From Desulfonema magnum (GTDB taxonomy: Bacteria; Desulfobacterota; Desulfobacteria; Desulfobacterales; 4be13), in assembly GCF_017377395.1 (NCBI RefSeq), contig NZ_CP061800.1, positions 4,547,633 to 4,611,632 of the forward strand: DNA of 64,000 bases, given 5' to 3'. Positions 44,547-52,759 of the stretch are shown here, one piece after another. A program made the translations under genes and the position numbers. Below the pieces are notes generated by a model. It had not been told where the DNA came from. It made no database searches and saw nothing but the letters and a program-made list of their open reading frames with translations. Position 1 is the first letter of the stretch, and the number at the start of each line of letters is the position of its first letter.

Positions 44547-45404
44547 CTAGTGAGTCCCCAGCAAATCCGCAATATTTCCCGCAAACACCCTGGCTTTTTC
44601 CTCATCCCCGAATCCCGCATGACCGAGCAGTTTATCAATCAATGTAATTTCGTCAGCGTAACCGAACCATGGCCAGTCAGTTCCGAAAAGAATGTGTCCG
44701 GGGCCATGACGTCTGACAAGCCGGACAAACTCCTCTTCCTGTAAGGTATGTGCGGCATTTGATGTGTCCATATAAAAATTTTCCGAACGCGGAAGATAGT
44801 CACATATTTCATCAAAAGGAGCGGTAAGACCGCCCATATGCGCTCCGATAAAATTTATCTCCGGGTAATGCCGGACGAGATTACCAAGCCCTGACGGCGA
44901 CGTGTTATTGCGGGGATCTGTTCCAAAGTAGATATCGGCTTTATAGAAGGTATCCATAATCACGAAAAAACGGCCGTCCTCATTCATATTGAAATCCCGG
45001 ATCGCATCGAACATCCGGAGTGTTTTCGGTGAGTTTAAAGCAAATCCCTGGGAAAAAGAACAGAGTTTTATGGTGTTAATGCCGTTGGATTTCAGCCAAA
45101 AAAGTTCTTCACGAGTCTCAGGATAATCCGGATGAAGCGTACCAGCCGTATATAAAAAATCGTTTTCCTCAGCTATTTTTTGCGAAGAAACATTGACCTT
45201 TCTCACATCCTGAGCTTTGGCAGTGGGAAGCATGAGGCAGGCGACCGCCCCCGCTGCATGGCACTCATCTTCAAGCGCGTTTGTGCCGATTCGTTTATGG
45301 GCATCACTGGTTTGCAGGTGAAGTTCCTTCACCATTTCAGACTTTGCAGAGACATTGGCGATAATCTGAGAGGAAAAAATATGGACGTGGCTATCAATTA
45401 TCAA
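44547..45404 (-). CDS. Amidohydrolase-2 family metal-dependent hydrolase
   Basis: A 285-residue TIM-barrel hydrolase. The first strand carries the metal-binding IIDSHVHIF, followed by the later FIGAHMGG and the C-terminal acid in HILFGTDWPWFG. These are the amidohydrolase-2 signatures (decarboxylases or hydrolases acting on C-C or C-O bonds of cyclic acids). The start is TTG at 45404, with agga 8 bases upstream. It is on the same strand as, and downstream of, the bamA gene, but a terminator candidate and 200 bp separate them. A part in aromatic degradation is possible but unproven. Confidence 0.75.
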   Translation of the reverse strand: MIIDSHVHIFSSQIIANVSAKSEMVKELHLQTSDAHKRIGTNALEDECHAAGAVACLMLPTAKAQDVRKVNVSSQKIAEENDFLYTAGTLHPDYPETREELFWLKSNGINTIKLCSFSQGFALNSPKTLRMFDAIRDFNMNEDGRFFVIMDTFYKADIYFGTDPRNNTSPSGLGNLVRHYPEINFIGAHMGGLTAPFDEICDYLPRSENFYMDTSNAAHTLQEEEFVRLVRRHGPGHILFGTDWPWFGYADEITLIDKLLGHAGFGDEEKARVFAGNIADLLGTH

Positions 45405-45540
45405 TTGTCAGTTCCTAACCCGAATAAACTGGAAATAAACAAATTACAAGCACCAAATTCCAAATTACAAATTACAAGCACCAAATTCCAAAAATCCGAT
45501 CATTGTGATTTGTCTTTTGATAATTGTAATTTATCCTTTT

Positions 45541-45586
45541 TAAAAAATATGGCAGGCGAGCCACAGGGAGCAGCTCGGCCTGCCAT
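45541..45586 (-). terminator. Intrinsic terminator after bamA
   Basis: On the minus strand, atggcaggc and gcctgccat pair around a 20-base loop and are followed by a T run (ttttttaaaaa). It is 32 bases past the bamA stop. Confidence 0.7.
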
Positions 45587-45617
45587 AAAAAGGACATGTG
45601 AGGTAAAAGAGAGATAA

Positions 45618-46763
45618 CTACTCCTTCGGTGTCCCCATAACTTCTGCGAACATTTCCATGTTCCAGGTCTTGCACTCAGCAATGTTCTGACGGAACTTGA
45701 GGAAGTTGATGGTATCCTGACCCGTAATTCTCTTGGTGTTGAAGGCACCAAAGCCCAGGAATGCCTCACCGCCCATGTTCGCGGCCAGCCAATGACGGTT
45801 ATAGTTCTTGGAGTAATCCCAGAAGAATTTCTTCTTGGCACGTACACTGTCAATGGATTTGATCAGACATCCGGGGAACAGATTGGCAAAGGTCCAGACA
45901 ATATTGTCAACTTCTTTGTCCAGGAGCTCAAAATCTGCATTGGCCTGATGCTGTTTGATGAGCGCGCGGGCTTCTTTCAGTTCATCGCCTTTTTTGTACT
46001 CGCCATAGACGATTTCCCCATCCTGAATATATTTGTCAGTAATGATCATGGGATTTCTTACCCATTGTCCGTCAATCTTGAGTACCGGCACGCACTTGCT
46101 AATGAGATTTTTCATCTTCATCTTGTAGGCAGTCCACATTTCGCAGGAAACGCAGTTCCACATGGCATCTTCCATATTCAGGAACCAGGGGAGGAAATCA
46201 GAAGAACCGCCGTCAGGTGCGGAACCATGTTTGGGACCGGCCTGTCCGAAAATAGCCAAGTCTGATGAAATAGCAAGGTCGCAGGCCATTCCGATTTCCT
46301 GGCCTCCGGCAACTCTCATTCCGTTTACGCGGCAGACAACCGGTTTCTTACACGCGAGAATGGAGTCCACCATATGATTAAAGAGTTCCATGTACTGGCC
46401 GTACTCATCGGATCTCAGGCTGTAAAATTCGCTGTATTCTTTGGTGTTGCCGCCAGTACAGAAAGAGTAGGGGCCTGTCCCTGTGAACACAGCAGCCACA
46501 ACACTTCTGTCCAATGAGGCGTTTTCAAAACCTGCAATAACGCCCTTTACCATCTCGGTGGTGTAGGAGTTGTACTGTTTGGGGTTATTCAGCCGAATCC
46601 ATGACACATAAAGACCCTCAGCAACTTCTCCGGTCTTGGGGTTGGTCAGGGGACGTTTTTCATAAACAACGCAAGGCGCATCCGCATCTGTTCCCCAGTG
46701 AACGTCCGTGTGCAGCATGTGATCTTTGTTCTCATTGTCTCTCGGCATCCATTCTAAAGCCAT
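45618..46763 (-). CDS. bamA: 6-oxocyclohex-1-ene-1-carbonyl-CoA hydrolase
   Basis: A 381-residue crotonase-superfamily enzyme. It adds water to 6-oxocyclohex-1-ene-1-carbonyl-CoA and opens the ring hydrolytically to 3-hydroxypimelyl-CoA, a key step of anaerobic benzoyl-CoA breakdown. It is widely used as a marker of anaerobic aromatic degraders. Seen here: AAVFTGTGPYSFCTGGNTKE near residue 90, VNGMRVAGGQEIGMACDLAI near 145, and GQAGPKHGSAPDGGSSDFLP. Length equals the family norm. A taggaggaaa site precedes ATG 46763. The dehydrogenase of the preceding pathway step lies 64 bases upstream, so the two form an operon in reaction order. Confidence 0.93.
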   Translation of the reverse strand: MALEWMPRDNENKDHMLHTDVHWGTDADAPCVVYEKRPLTNPKTGEVAEGLYVSWIRLNNPKQYNSYTTEMVKGVIAGFENASLDRSVVAAVFTGTGPYSFCTGGNTKEYSEFYSLRSDEYGQYMELFNHMVDSILACKKPVVCRVNGMRVAGGQEIGMACDLAISSDLAIFGQAGPKHGSAPDGGSSDFLPWFLNMEDAMWNCVSCEMWTAYKMKMKNLISKCVPVLKIDGQWVRNPMIITDKYIQDGEIVYGEYKKGDELKEARALIKQHQANADFELLDKEVDNIVWTFANLFPGCLIKSIDSVRAKKKFFWDYSKNYNRHWLAANMGGEAFLGFGAFNTKRITGQDTINFLKFRQNIAECKTWNMEMFAEVMGTPKE

Positions 46764-46827
46764 AACTCTTTTCCTCCTAATACATTATTTTATAAAAGTC
46801 ATTCTGGTCAAAAAACATAACTGATTG

Positions 46828-47931
46828 TTAGAAATCAGGGGTCAGCACAATCCGCTTTGTGGGAGACACTTTATGAGCCTCATCAAAGGTTTCCGCGATG
46901 GTACTCATGGGACGGGTCTGCACAAACTCATCAATGTTGATCTGCTTGGAAAGGACCATGTTCAGCACAATAGGATAATACTCAGGCAGACATCCCCATG
47001 TTCCGATCACCTCGGCGTCAAATGCCATCAGACGACCAAACGCAAACTCCACCTTTGCCATGCCGAACCCGACCACGATCATTTTTCCTGTGAAACTCAG
47101 CAGATTCAGTGCGATTTGCTGTCCGCCTTTGGCACCTGTTACTTCAAAAATTTTCCAGTCAGTACCCGGCAGACCATTTTCCTTGCAAATTCCTTTAAAT
47201 TCTTTGGAAACAGCTCTGGCGTCCTTATCGGTTGAGTTGATGACAAAATCAGCTCCGTATTTTAAGGCCCTGTCCAGTTTTTCCTGGTTACGGGCGATTC
47301 CGATGACGGTCTTTGCGCCGAGCGCCTTGGCCACCTGTCCCATGTACTGGCCAACACCGCCTGTGATTCCTATCACGATAACATTGTCTCCGGGCTGAAG
47401 ATCGGCTCTTTTGGCGGCCTGATAAGGTGTTGTGGCCGCGTCAGCAACAACAGCAAGGTGTTCAAGCGGCACATCACCGCGGTTTTTGACTTCGCAAAGA
47501 TCAATGCTCGGCACCGGAATATGGCTTGAAAAACCGCCATAAAGGCCAAGACTGTTGCCTGGCATTTTCTGGGCAAGACATCTGTTGCCGCGGCCGGTTT
47601 TGCAAAGCATGCACTGACGACAAGGCATTACAGCGGGAATAATCACTTCTTTCCCGATCCATGCTTCATCACCGGCGACCACTGTCCCTGCAATTTCATG
47701 ACCTAATGTCAGGGGCGGTTTTGAAACTGTGGGCACTCCGTCATAGAAGTAACCCAAATCAGTATGACACACGCCGCAGCCTGCAACTTCCACCAATACC
47801 TCACCAGCTTTTAACTCAGGTACGGGAATTTCAGTCTTTTCAAGTTTGCCCGGTGTCACCTCACCAGTTTCCCTGTTTTTTGAGGTCGGTTGAACCATCT
47901 GCCAGGTCTGTATCTTGTCCGGTACTCCCAT
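46828..47931 (-). CDS. had: 6-hydroxycyclohex-1-ene-1-carbonyl-CoA dehydrogenase
   Basis: A 367-residue zinc-dependent alcohol dehydrogenase. It oxidises 6-hydroxycyclohex-1-ene-1-carbonyl-CoA with NAD+ to the 6-oxo compound used by BamA. Visible are the catalytic zinc site (GCGVCHTDLGYF, PPLTLGHEIAG), the structural four-cysteine lobe (CRQCMLCKTGRGNRC) and the nucleotide-binding loop (GITGGVGQYMGQVAKALGA). ATG 47931 has aaggagg upstream. It is the first gene of a had-bamA operon with a promoter candidate at 48093-48121. The Geobacter counterpart is named bamQ. Confidence 0.9.
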   Translation of the reverse strand: MGVPDKIQTWQMVQPTSKNRETGEVTPGKLEKTEIPVPELKAGEVLVEVAGCGVCHTDLGYFYDGVPTVSKPPLTLGHEIAGTVVAGDEAWIGKEVIIPAVMPCRQCMLCKTGRGNRCLAQKMPGNSLGLYGGFSSHIPVPSIDLCEVKNRGDVPLEHLAVVADAATTPYQAAKRADLQPGDNVIVIGITGGVGQYMGQVAKALGAKTVIGIARNQEKLDRALKYGADFVINSTDKDARAVSKEFKGICKENGLPGTDWKIFEVTGAKGGQQIALNLLSFTGKMIVVGFGMAKVEFAFGRLMAFDAEVIGTWGCLPEYYPIVLNMVLSKQINIDEFVQTRPMSTIAETFDEAHKVSPTKRIVLTPDF

Positions 47932-48077
47932 TTATAGCCCTCCTTAAATAAGATTATTTGATTTATTGATAACACCCTTTTTTTTCTGATATTCAGACTA
48001 TTCTGTGATGTTGCATCCAAAGCGCGAGACACTTGCAATTTTTCAAAACAGAACTATACTACTTTTTATCATCGAAA

Positions 48078-48121
48078 TTACATCATAGCTACAATGTAAC
48101 TAAAAAGAAAAAGTTTGTCAA
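48078..48121 (-). promoter_or_regulatory. Promoter and operator candidate of had-bamA
   Basis: On the minus strand TTGACA (48121-48116) and TACATT (48098-48093) are 17 bases apart. A 22-bp near-palindrome, TTACAT CATAGCTACA ATGTAA (48078-48099, 18 of 22 symmetric), covers the -10 box, the usual place for a repressor. The remaining spacer 47932-48339 shows no gene. Confidence 0.5.
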
Positions 48122-48339
48122 TATTTTTATATAACCAATCAGGACGATTGTATTAATACCCGGCTCAGTTTGTTTATCATTTAAAATAAGCGTGTTACAG
48201 AAACCGATTCCGGGGAACCAGTAAAAAAATATATTTTTAACTGTTTAATTTTTTAATTGAATATTTTTAACATATTTTTTAATGACACAAGCCTTTGATA
48301 TAACTGTCCTGTGTAATGTGAACAAGGAGATTTGAATAT

Positions 48340-48681
48340 ATGATCGTCAGAAATGTGAATGATAAGGAAGTGCTGGACACCACATATCTTGCTCACGGCG
48401 GCGCGATTGCCCGCATGATTCTGGACCGCCGCACATTAAGAGAAATCGGATTTTTAGCCATCGCCACGCTGTCCCCGGGCAAAGAGATCGAAGAGCATAT
48501 TGATCCCATGGAAGAAATCTATTTTGTTCTGAGCGGAACAGGAGAAATGCGCGTGGATGACGATGCCCGTCCGGTAAAACCGGGGGATGCCACATGGATA
48601 CCCACCGGATCCCGTCACAGCCTGCTCAACACGGGTGACGAGGACTGCACGGTTCTGGTTGTAGCGTCTCCCTGGGACTGA
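48340..48681 (+). CDS. Cupin-domain protein
   Basis: A 113-residue single-domain cupin: the motif 1 region PGKEIEEHIDPMEEIYFVLSG (split here as PGKEIEEHIDPMEEI and YFVLSG) and motif 2 PGDATWIPTGSRHSLLN supply His and Glu metal ligands. Such small cupins act as metal-dependent isomerases or dioxygenases, or as binding proteins. It is transcribed divergently from had-bamA. ATG 48340 follows aaggagat. The substrate is unknown. Confidence 0.75.
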   Translation: MIVRNVNDKEVLDTTYLAHGGAIARMILDRRTLREIGFLAIATLSPGKEIEEHIDPMEEIYFVLSGTGEMRVDDDARPVKPGDATWIPTGSRHSLLNTGDEDCTVLVVASPWD

Positions 48682-48696
48682 TACGGATGGCCCGCC

Positions 48697-49032
48697 TCAG
48701 GGGGCGAGAAGCACCTGATCACCGAAGCGGTCTGAAAGGGCCGCTGACAGATTTTCCGCTCCCTGCTGGTTTTCAAATTCCACCATGAGTTCGCCTTTTT
48801 CCCCCACGACCAGTTTTCCATGGGCTTCGACAACCTCAAGGACTTCAGAAGGTTCCTCTGTCCACCAGCCCCGGGTTCTGAGAAGCAGTTCCCTGCCCTT
48901 AAATTTTCTGGGTGTCACCAGGTCAATACTCCTGAACCATGAATCCCATCCGATTTCCGCGGGAGCCTTTAATACCGGGGCTACCGGATCATTGTAAATA
49001 CGGCAGCGTCCGAACAGTCTCAGTCGAATCAT
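48697..49032 (-). CDS. Hypothetical protein
   Basis: A 111-residue protein (MIRLRLFGRCRIYNDPVAP... FGDQVLLAP), mostly beta strands with several Trp residues (RTRGWWTEEPSEVL). No domain was recognised. Its start overlaps the end of the upstream gene by 4 bases (ATGA), so the two are coupled. Confidence 0.6.
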   Translation of the reverse strand: MIRLRLFGRCRIYNDPVAPVLKAPAEIGWDSWFRSIDLVTPRKFKGRELLLRTRGWWTEEPSEVLEVVEAHGKLVVGEKGELMVEFENQQGAENLSAALSDRFGDQVLLAP

Positions 49033-49370
49033 GACATCACCTCCCGGACCAATCCTGTAAGCTGCTTATTATCAGGCAGCATGTCATCAGGAACTTTGAT
49101 TCCTTTCATGCCAAGGGCTTCTGTAAAACAGGCTGTGTAGATTCCGGCATATGTTTTTTCATCCAGGTTCAGCCCTTTTCTGGCAGCAACAAAGCATGAT
49201 TTTTCAAAGAATTCCTTTGCCTTTTCGCGGATATGGCGGAGCCTGCTGTCGAAAAGCGATATTTCCAATTGTTTTAATAGCTCTTTCTGGGCTTTTTCCA
49301 TAGAAGAGAATACCTTTCGCATTCTCTGAACCCCGGGATCATGACCCCATTCATCAGTTCTTTTATTCAT
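49029..49370 (-). CDS. Hypothetical helical protein
   Basis: A 113-residue helical protein starting MNKRTDEWGHDPGVQRMRKV, with a central coiled-coil-like part (KAQKELLKQLEISLFDSRLR). No family was recognised. It is the first gene of a two-gene unit with the 111-residue protein. The repeat array 49376-49753 begins 6 bases from its start codon, so its ribosome binding site overlaps the edge of the repeat. Confidence 0.6.
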   Translation of the reverse strand: MNKRTDEWGHDPGVQRMRKVFSSMEKAQKELLKQLEISLFDSRLRHIREKAKEFFEKSCFVAARKGLNLDEKTYAGIYTACFTEALGMKGIKVPDDMLPDNKQLTGLVREVMS

Positions 49371-49375
49371 TTTTT

Positions 49376-49753
49376 TATATGAAAGTGTCAGGTGTTAAGT
49401 GTTAAGTGTCAGGAAAAACTGCAAAACTTTCATCCTTCGTTGTGACCGGCAGTTCATGGCCGTTTATATGAAAGTGTCAGGTGTTAAGTGTTAAGTGTTA
49501 GGAAAAACTGTAAAACTTTCATCGTTCGTTGTGACCGGCAGTTCATGGGAGTTTTATATGAAAGTGTCAGGTGTTAAGTGTTAAGTGTTAAGTGTTAAGT
49601 GTCAGGAAAAACTGCAAAACTTTCATACTTCGTTGTGACCGGCAGGTCATGGGAGTTTATATGAAAGTGTCAGGTGTCAGGTGTTAAGTGTCAGGAAAAA
49701 CAGAAAAATTTTCATCATTCGTTATGGCCGGCAGATCATGGCCGTTTATATAT
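49376..49753. repeat. Four-unit tandem repeat with inner heptamers
   Basis: Units start at 49376, 49465, 49555 and 49658 (89, 90, 103 and 88 bp): tatatgaaagtgtcaggtg, then gtgttaa-type heptamers, then aggaaaaactgcaaaactttc, and ttcgttgtgaccggcag. Unit 3 is longer by two heptamers. Half-units lie at 63378-63475 and 54345-54383. After it, 49754-50335 holds no credible gene. Confidence 0.85.
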
Positions 49754-50082
49754 TTGGTCCTTGTAAAAACACAATTTGAACAAATGAAACAAAAAATCAT
49801 ACAGATTTGTAAAATAACGCGGTTTGCAAATTTGTAAAGACCCAATTTACCGGGACAGGACAATTATTATTAAAATTCAGCATGATTTTTTTAAAACAAT
49901 TTATTTTGTTCCCGTGCGTTGCGTGGAAATAAGGGGCTGTGTAAATTATTTTTTATCGGCCAGTGCTGAAATATCTGTATGTTCCTTGACATCCCTGATA
50001 CTTTCGGCTAATTACCTGCTTATATTTCTGAGATAGAAATTAGGAACATTCAGCAGACATAATTACGGAGATGGCTTATCAG

Positions 50083-50116
50083 AAGGGAATTTTTACTGAT
50101 TCGTGTTCCCTTTTTT
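50083..50116 (+). terminator. Terminator-like hairpin
   Basis: aagggaa and ttccctt pair around a 16-base loop, followed by a T run. No gene was identified just upstream, so what it terminates is unclear. Confidence 0.35.
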
Positions 50117-50174
50117 ATAAACGATCATGGCCTTCGGATCACAACAAAGCATGAAACATTGTAATTTTTTATAA

Positions 50175-50220
50175 TTTTCAGTTCCTAGTTCCGCCTAAAG
50201 GCGGAACTAGGAACTGAAAA
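50175..50220. repeat. Perfect 46-bp palindrome
   Basis: Two 22-bp arms (ttttcagttcctagttccgc... and the complement) around aa. The inner agttccgcctaaaggcggaact is shared with the hairpin at 54063. Confidence 0.8.
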
Positions 50221-50256
50221 TCTGGTATGTTCATTCTTGGAAAACACCTGAGACCT

Positions 50257-50327
50257 GAGAACTGACACTTAACACCTAACACTTAACACCTAACACCTAA
50301 CACTTAACACCTAGCACCTGACACCTA
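50257..50327 (-). repeat. Heptamer array (complement of gtgttag/gtgttaa)
   Basis: About nine units of the type aacacct/aacactt in a row, bounded by ctgacac. It is the reverse complement of the heptamers at 49376 and 63378. It ends 9 bases before the peptidase start codon. Confidence 0.75.
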
Positions 50328-50335
50328 TAAAAAAA

Positions 50336-51532
50336 ATGAAACAGCATTTCAAAATTCCGGCACCTGAGATAAAGCGGCGGATAAACAGCATTCAGGAAAA
50401 ATTACAGAAAAATGAGATTCACGGACTGCTCATTGTTCAGCGGGTGGATTTGTTTTATTTTTCAGGAACCGCCCAAAACGGATACCTCTATATTCCGGCG
50501 GAAGGGGAGCCGCTTTTATTTATTAAGAAATACATGCCCAGGGCGTTGGAGGAATCCTCCGTCCGTGAAATTATTGAGATCAGATCGGTGAAAGATATTC
50601 CGGTTCTGATGTCTGATTTTTATGGAAAACTGCCTTCTGTCCTGGGGTTTGAATTTGATGTGATCCCGGTCAGGGAATTTAATTTTTATCGCAAACTGTT
50701 TCCTAATCAGGATTGCGTGGATGCTTCTCCGTTAATTCACAAGGTGCGGATGATCAAATCCGAATGGGAAATTGAGCAGATGGAGAAGACAGCAGAACTC
50801 ACCCGCCAAACCTTTGAATACATGAGGACTCATATCCGGCCGGGTTACACCGAGATGGAATTTGCCGGTATGTTTGAAACTTTTTCCAGGAAACTGGGGC
50901 ACGGTGCCAAACTTCGGAGCCGGGATTACCAGACTGAGGCTTATCCCTGGCATATTCTGAGCGGAAAGAACGGCGGACTGGTCGGTGTTTTGGACTCCCC
51001 TGCCAGCGGAGAAGGGACTTCCGCTGCTTTTCCGTGCGGCGGCGGAAGCAAAGAACTGGCTCCCAACGAACCGATTATGATTGATTTCGGCAGTGTCCTG
51101 AATGGCTATCATATGGATGAAACAAGGATGTTCGCGATTGACACCATGCCCCCGGACGCCATGAAAGCCTGCCAGGCGACAATTGAAATACACAATGAAG
51201 TTCTGAATCACGTGGAACCAGGGGTGAGTGTGGGCGAACTTTTTCAACTATCCGTGACCAAAGCCGAATCACTGGGATATGCTGAACAGTTTCTGGGCCC
51301 CCCGGGATATAAAGTAGCGTTCATTGGCCATGGCATTGGCGTCGAGCTGGTGGAGCCGCCTTTTATTGCTGCTGGAAAAAAAGACCGTCTGGCCCCGGGT
51401 ATGACATTTGCGCTTGAGCCGAAGATGGTGTTTGAAAATAAATTCTCAGCAGGAATAGAAAGTGTTTTTCTGGTTACAGAAAAGGGGTATCGTCTGATCA
51501 CCAAGGTTCCTGCGGAGATTTTTGTCTGTTAA
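50336..51532 (+). CDS. M24-family metallopeptidase (Xaa-Pro aminopeptidase-like)
   Basis: A 398-residue pita-bread-fold protein. The N-terminal creatinase-like domain (residues about 14-140, HGLLIVQRVDLFYFSGTAQN) precedes the M24 catalytic domain. Metal ligands are visible in MIDFGSVLNGYHMDETRMF, GHGIGVELVEPPF and FALEPKMVF. It probably removes N-terminal residues before proline or hydrolyses related amides. ATG 50336 follows only an A run, with the heptamer array directly upstream, and no Shine-Dalgarno site is visible; translation may be weak or the start may lie elsewhere. Confidence 0.82.
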   Translation: MKQHFKIPAPEIKRRINSIQEKLQKNEIHGLLIVQRVDLFYFSGTAQNGYLYIPAEGEPLLFIKKYMPRALEESSVREIIEIRSVKDIPVLMSDFYGKLPSVLGFEFDVIPVREFNFYRKLFPNQDCVDASPLIHKVRMIKSEWEIEQMEKTAELTRQTFEYMRTHIRPGYTEMEFAGMFETFSRKLGHGAKLRSRDYQTEAYPWHILSGKNGGLVGVLDSPASGEGTSAAFPCGGGSKELAPNEPIMIDFGSVLNGYHMDETRMFAIDTMPPDAMKACQATIEIHNEVLNHVEPGVSVGELFQLSVTKAESLGYAEQFLGPPGYKVAFIGHGIGVELVEPPFIAAGKKDRLAPGMTFALEPKMVFENKFSAGIESVFLVTEKGYRLITKVPAEIFVC

Positions 51533-51770
51533 TGCTCCCGCGAATCATTCCAAAGCCTTTTGATTCCTGAATCCGGATTCATCTGCCTCCTGATCCCGCT
51601 TACCAGGCCTTTCCGAATACAGGGAAAGAAAGGTGCGGAGAAAAAGAGGAAAAGTTTTTGCAGAGGGGTTTGAGATGCGGAGCTTTCTGCCCGGTCGCAT
51701 AATGGGGTACGTCCGCACCTGCATTCCTATGCAGGTGCGCGAGAACGACTTTCCGGCCGGCAGGAATTCA

Positions 51771-51917
51771 TAAGTACCTGAGCAAAGATTTTTTATACAG
51801 CTTTTTTTCTGAGCGGCAAAGAAACCCGGCTTTTTCCTTTATCAGAGAAGCATCATTTCGGAAAAAAGCCGGGTTTCTTCCCCGGACAGATATAAAAACC
51901 TTATGGTTAGGTACTTA
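51771..51917. repeat. 147-bp palindromic element (taagtacct ends), copy 1
   Basis: Ends taagtacct / aggtactta, with inner arms gaaacccggctttttcc and ggaaaaaagccgggtttc. The copy at 54384-54531 is very similar. The rest of 51533-51958 has no gene. Confidence 0.75.
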
Positions 51918-51958
51918 AAAACGAAATCAGAATTTTCTCATTTTTTATTTCTCACTTC

Positions 51959-52279
51959 TCACAAATAATCTTCCCGAATCGGATAAAATACGTCAATGAT
52001 ACTGCAATCTGTAACTGACCTGCCGGAATGAGTGACATGCGGAGGAATGACCGCGACTTCTCCGCCTTTGAGAATTCTTACTTCGCCGTCAATGGTCAGT
52101 TCAAATTCTCCTTCGATGATATTCACAACTTGTTCATGAAGGTGCGAATGCCCGGGCAGGGAAGAGTTGCCTTTGATGGTCCAGTAAGCGAGAGTCATGT
52201 TGTCAGAGTGGACAAATCGAACTTTGAAACCAGGGACAAGTTCTTTTTCTCTGAGATCTTTCAAACTGATAAACTGCAT
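51959..52279 (-). CDS. Cupin-domain protein
   Basis: A 106-residue cupin starting MQFISLKDLREKELVPGFK. Motif 1 is LPGHSHLHEQVVNIIEGEF and motif 2 GGEVAVIPPHVTHSGRS, giving three to four metal-binding His and Glu. A longer frame to 52327 adds 16 unusual residues; the inner ATG 52279 fits the family better, although aaagga is about 14 bases away. Function is unknown. After it, 52328-52759 contains only repeats. Confidence 0.7.
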   Translation of the reverse strand: MQFISLKDLREKELVPGFKVRFVHSDNMTLAYWTIKGNSSLPGHSHLHEQVVNIIEGEFELTIDGEVRILKGGEVAVIPPHVTHSGRSVTDCSIIDVFYPIREDYL

Positions 52280-52589
52280 AATTTTTTTTCTTTCCTTTGG
52301 ATTACACTCAAATAAGTTCAAAAGCACTTGGTAATCTCTGTCAAATTGTTATTTTTAACGGTTTAAAATATAATTGAAGTGCCGAACTTGCCGTTTGGCA
52401 CTCCGAAGCAGCCAAAGAATATTTTCTTATGGTCATAGTGCATTATATAGTAAATGAAAAAAAGTTATCAAATTTTCATAATATACTAAATTATATTCAT
52501 TTTTTTTAAAAAATCAAGTATTATAAAAGATATTTTTTTGGCTTTTTGCCGAACAGAATTGCAATGTTTTACAGAATCACCTGCAAAAA

Positions 52590-52695
52590 AATGTTTCGGA
52601 CGAGAGTGCAAACTTCCGTCCGGCAAAACCCTGTCCGGCAAAACCCTGTCCGGCAAAAGGGTTGCAAACTCCGTCCGGTAAAATCCGGCAAAAGG
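52590..52695. repeat. Short tandem and dispersed repeats (gtccggcaaaa)
   Basis: ccctgtccggcaaaa occurs twice in tandem within 52625-52660, flanked by two copies of the gcaaacttccgtccgg motif that is also at 37110-37170 and 42580. No gene was seen in 52328-52759. Confidence 0.5.
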
Positions 52696-52759
52696 CAAGT
52701 TTCCAGATTGCTGACATTGCAGCGCCATTCCTGCGAAAATATGAACCGTCTTTACAGGA

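Noticed and set aside
49376..49753. Regularly spaced repeats that could be taken for a CRISPR array
   Set aside because: The whole 88-103 bp unit repeats, including the parts that would be spacers, and no cas gene is present.
49824..50036. 70-codon open frame
   Set aside because: No ribosome site, odd composition, located between repeats; not supportable as a gene.
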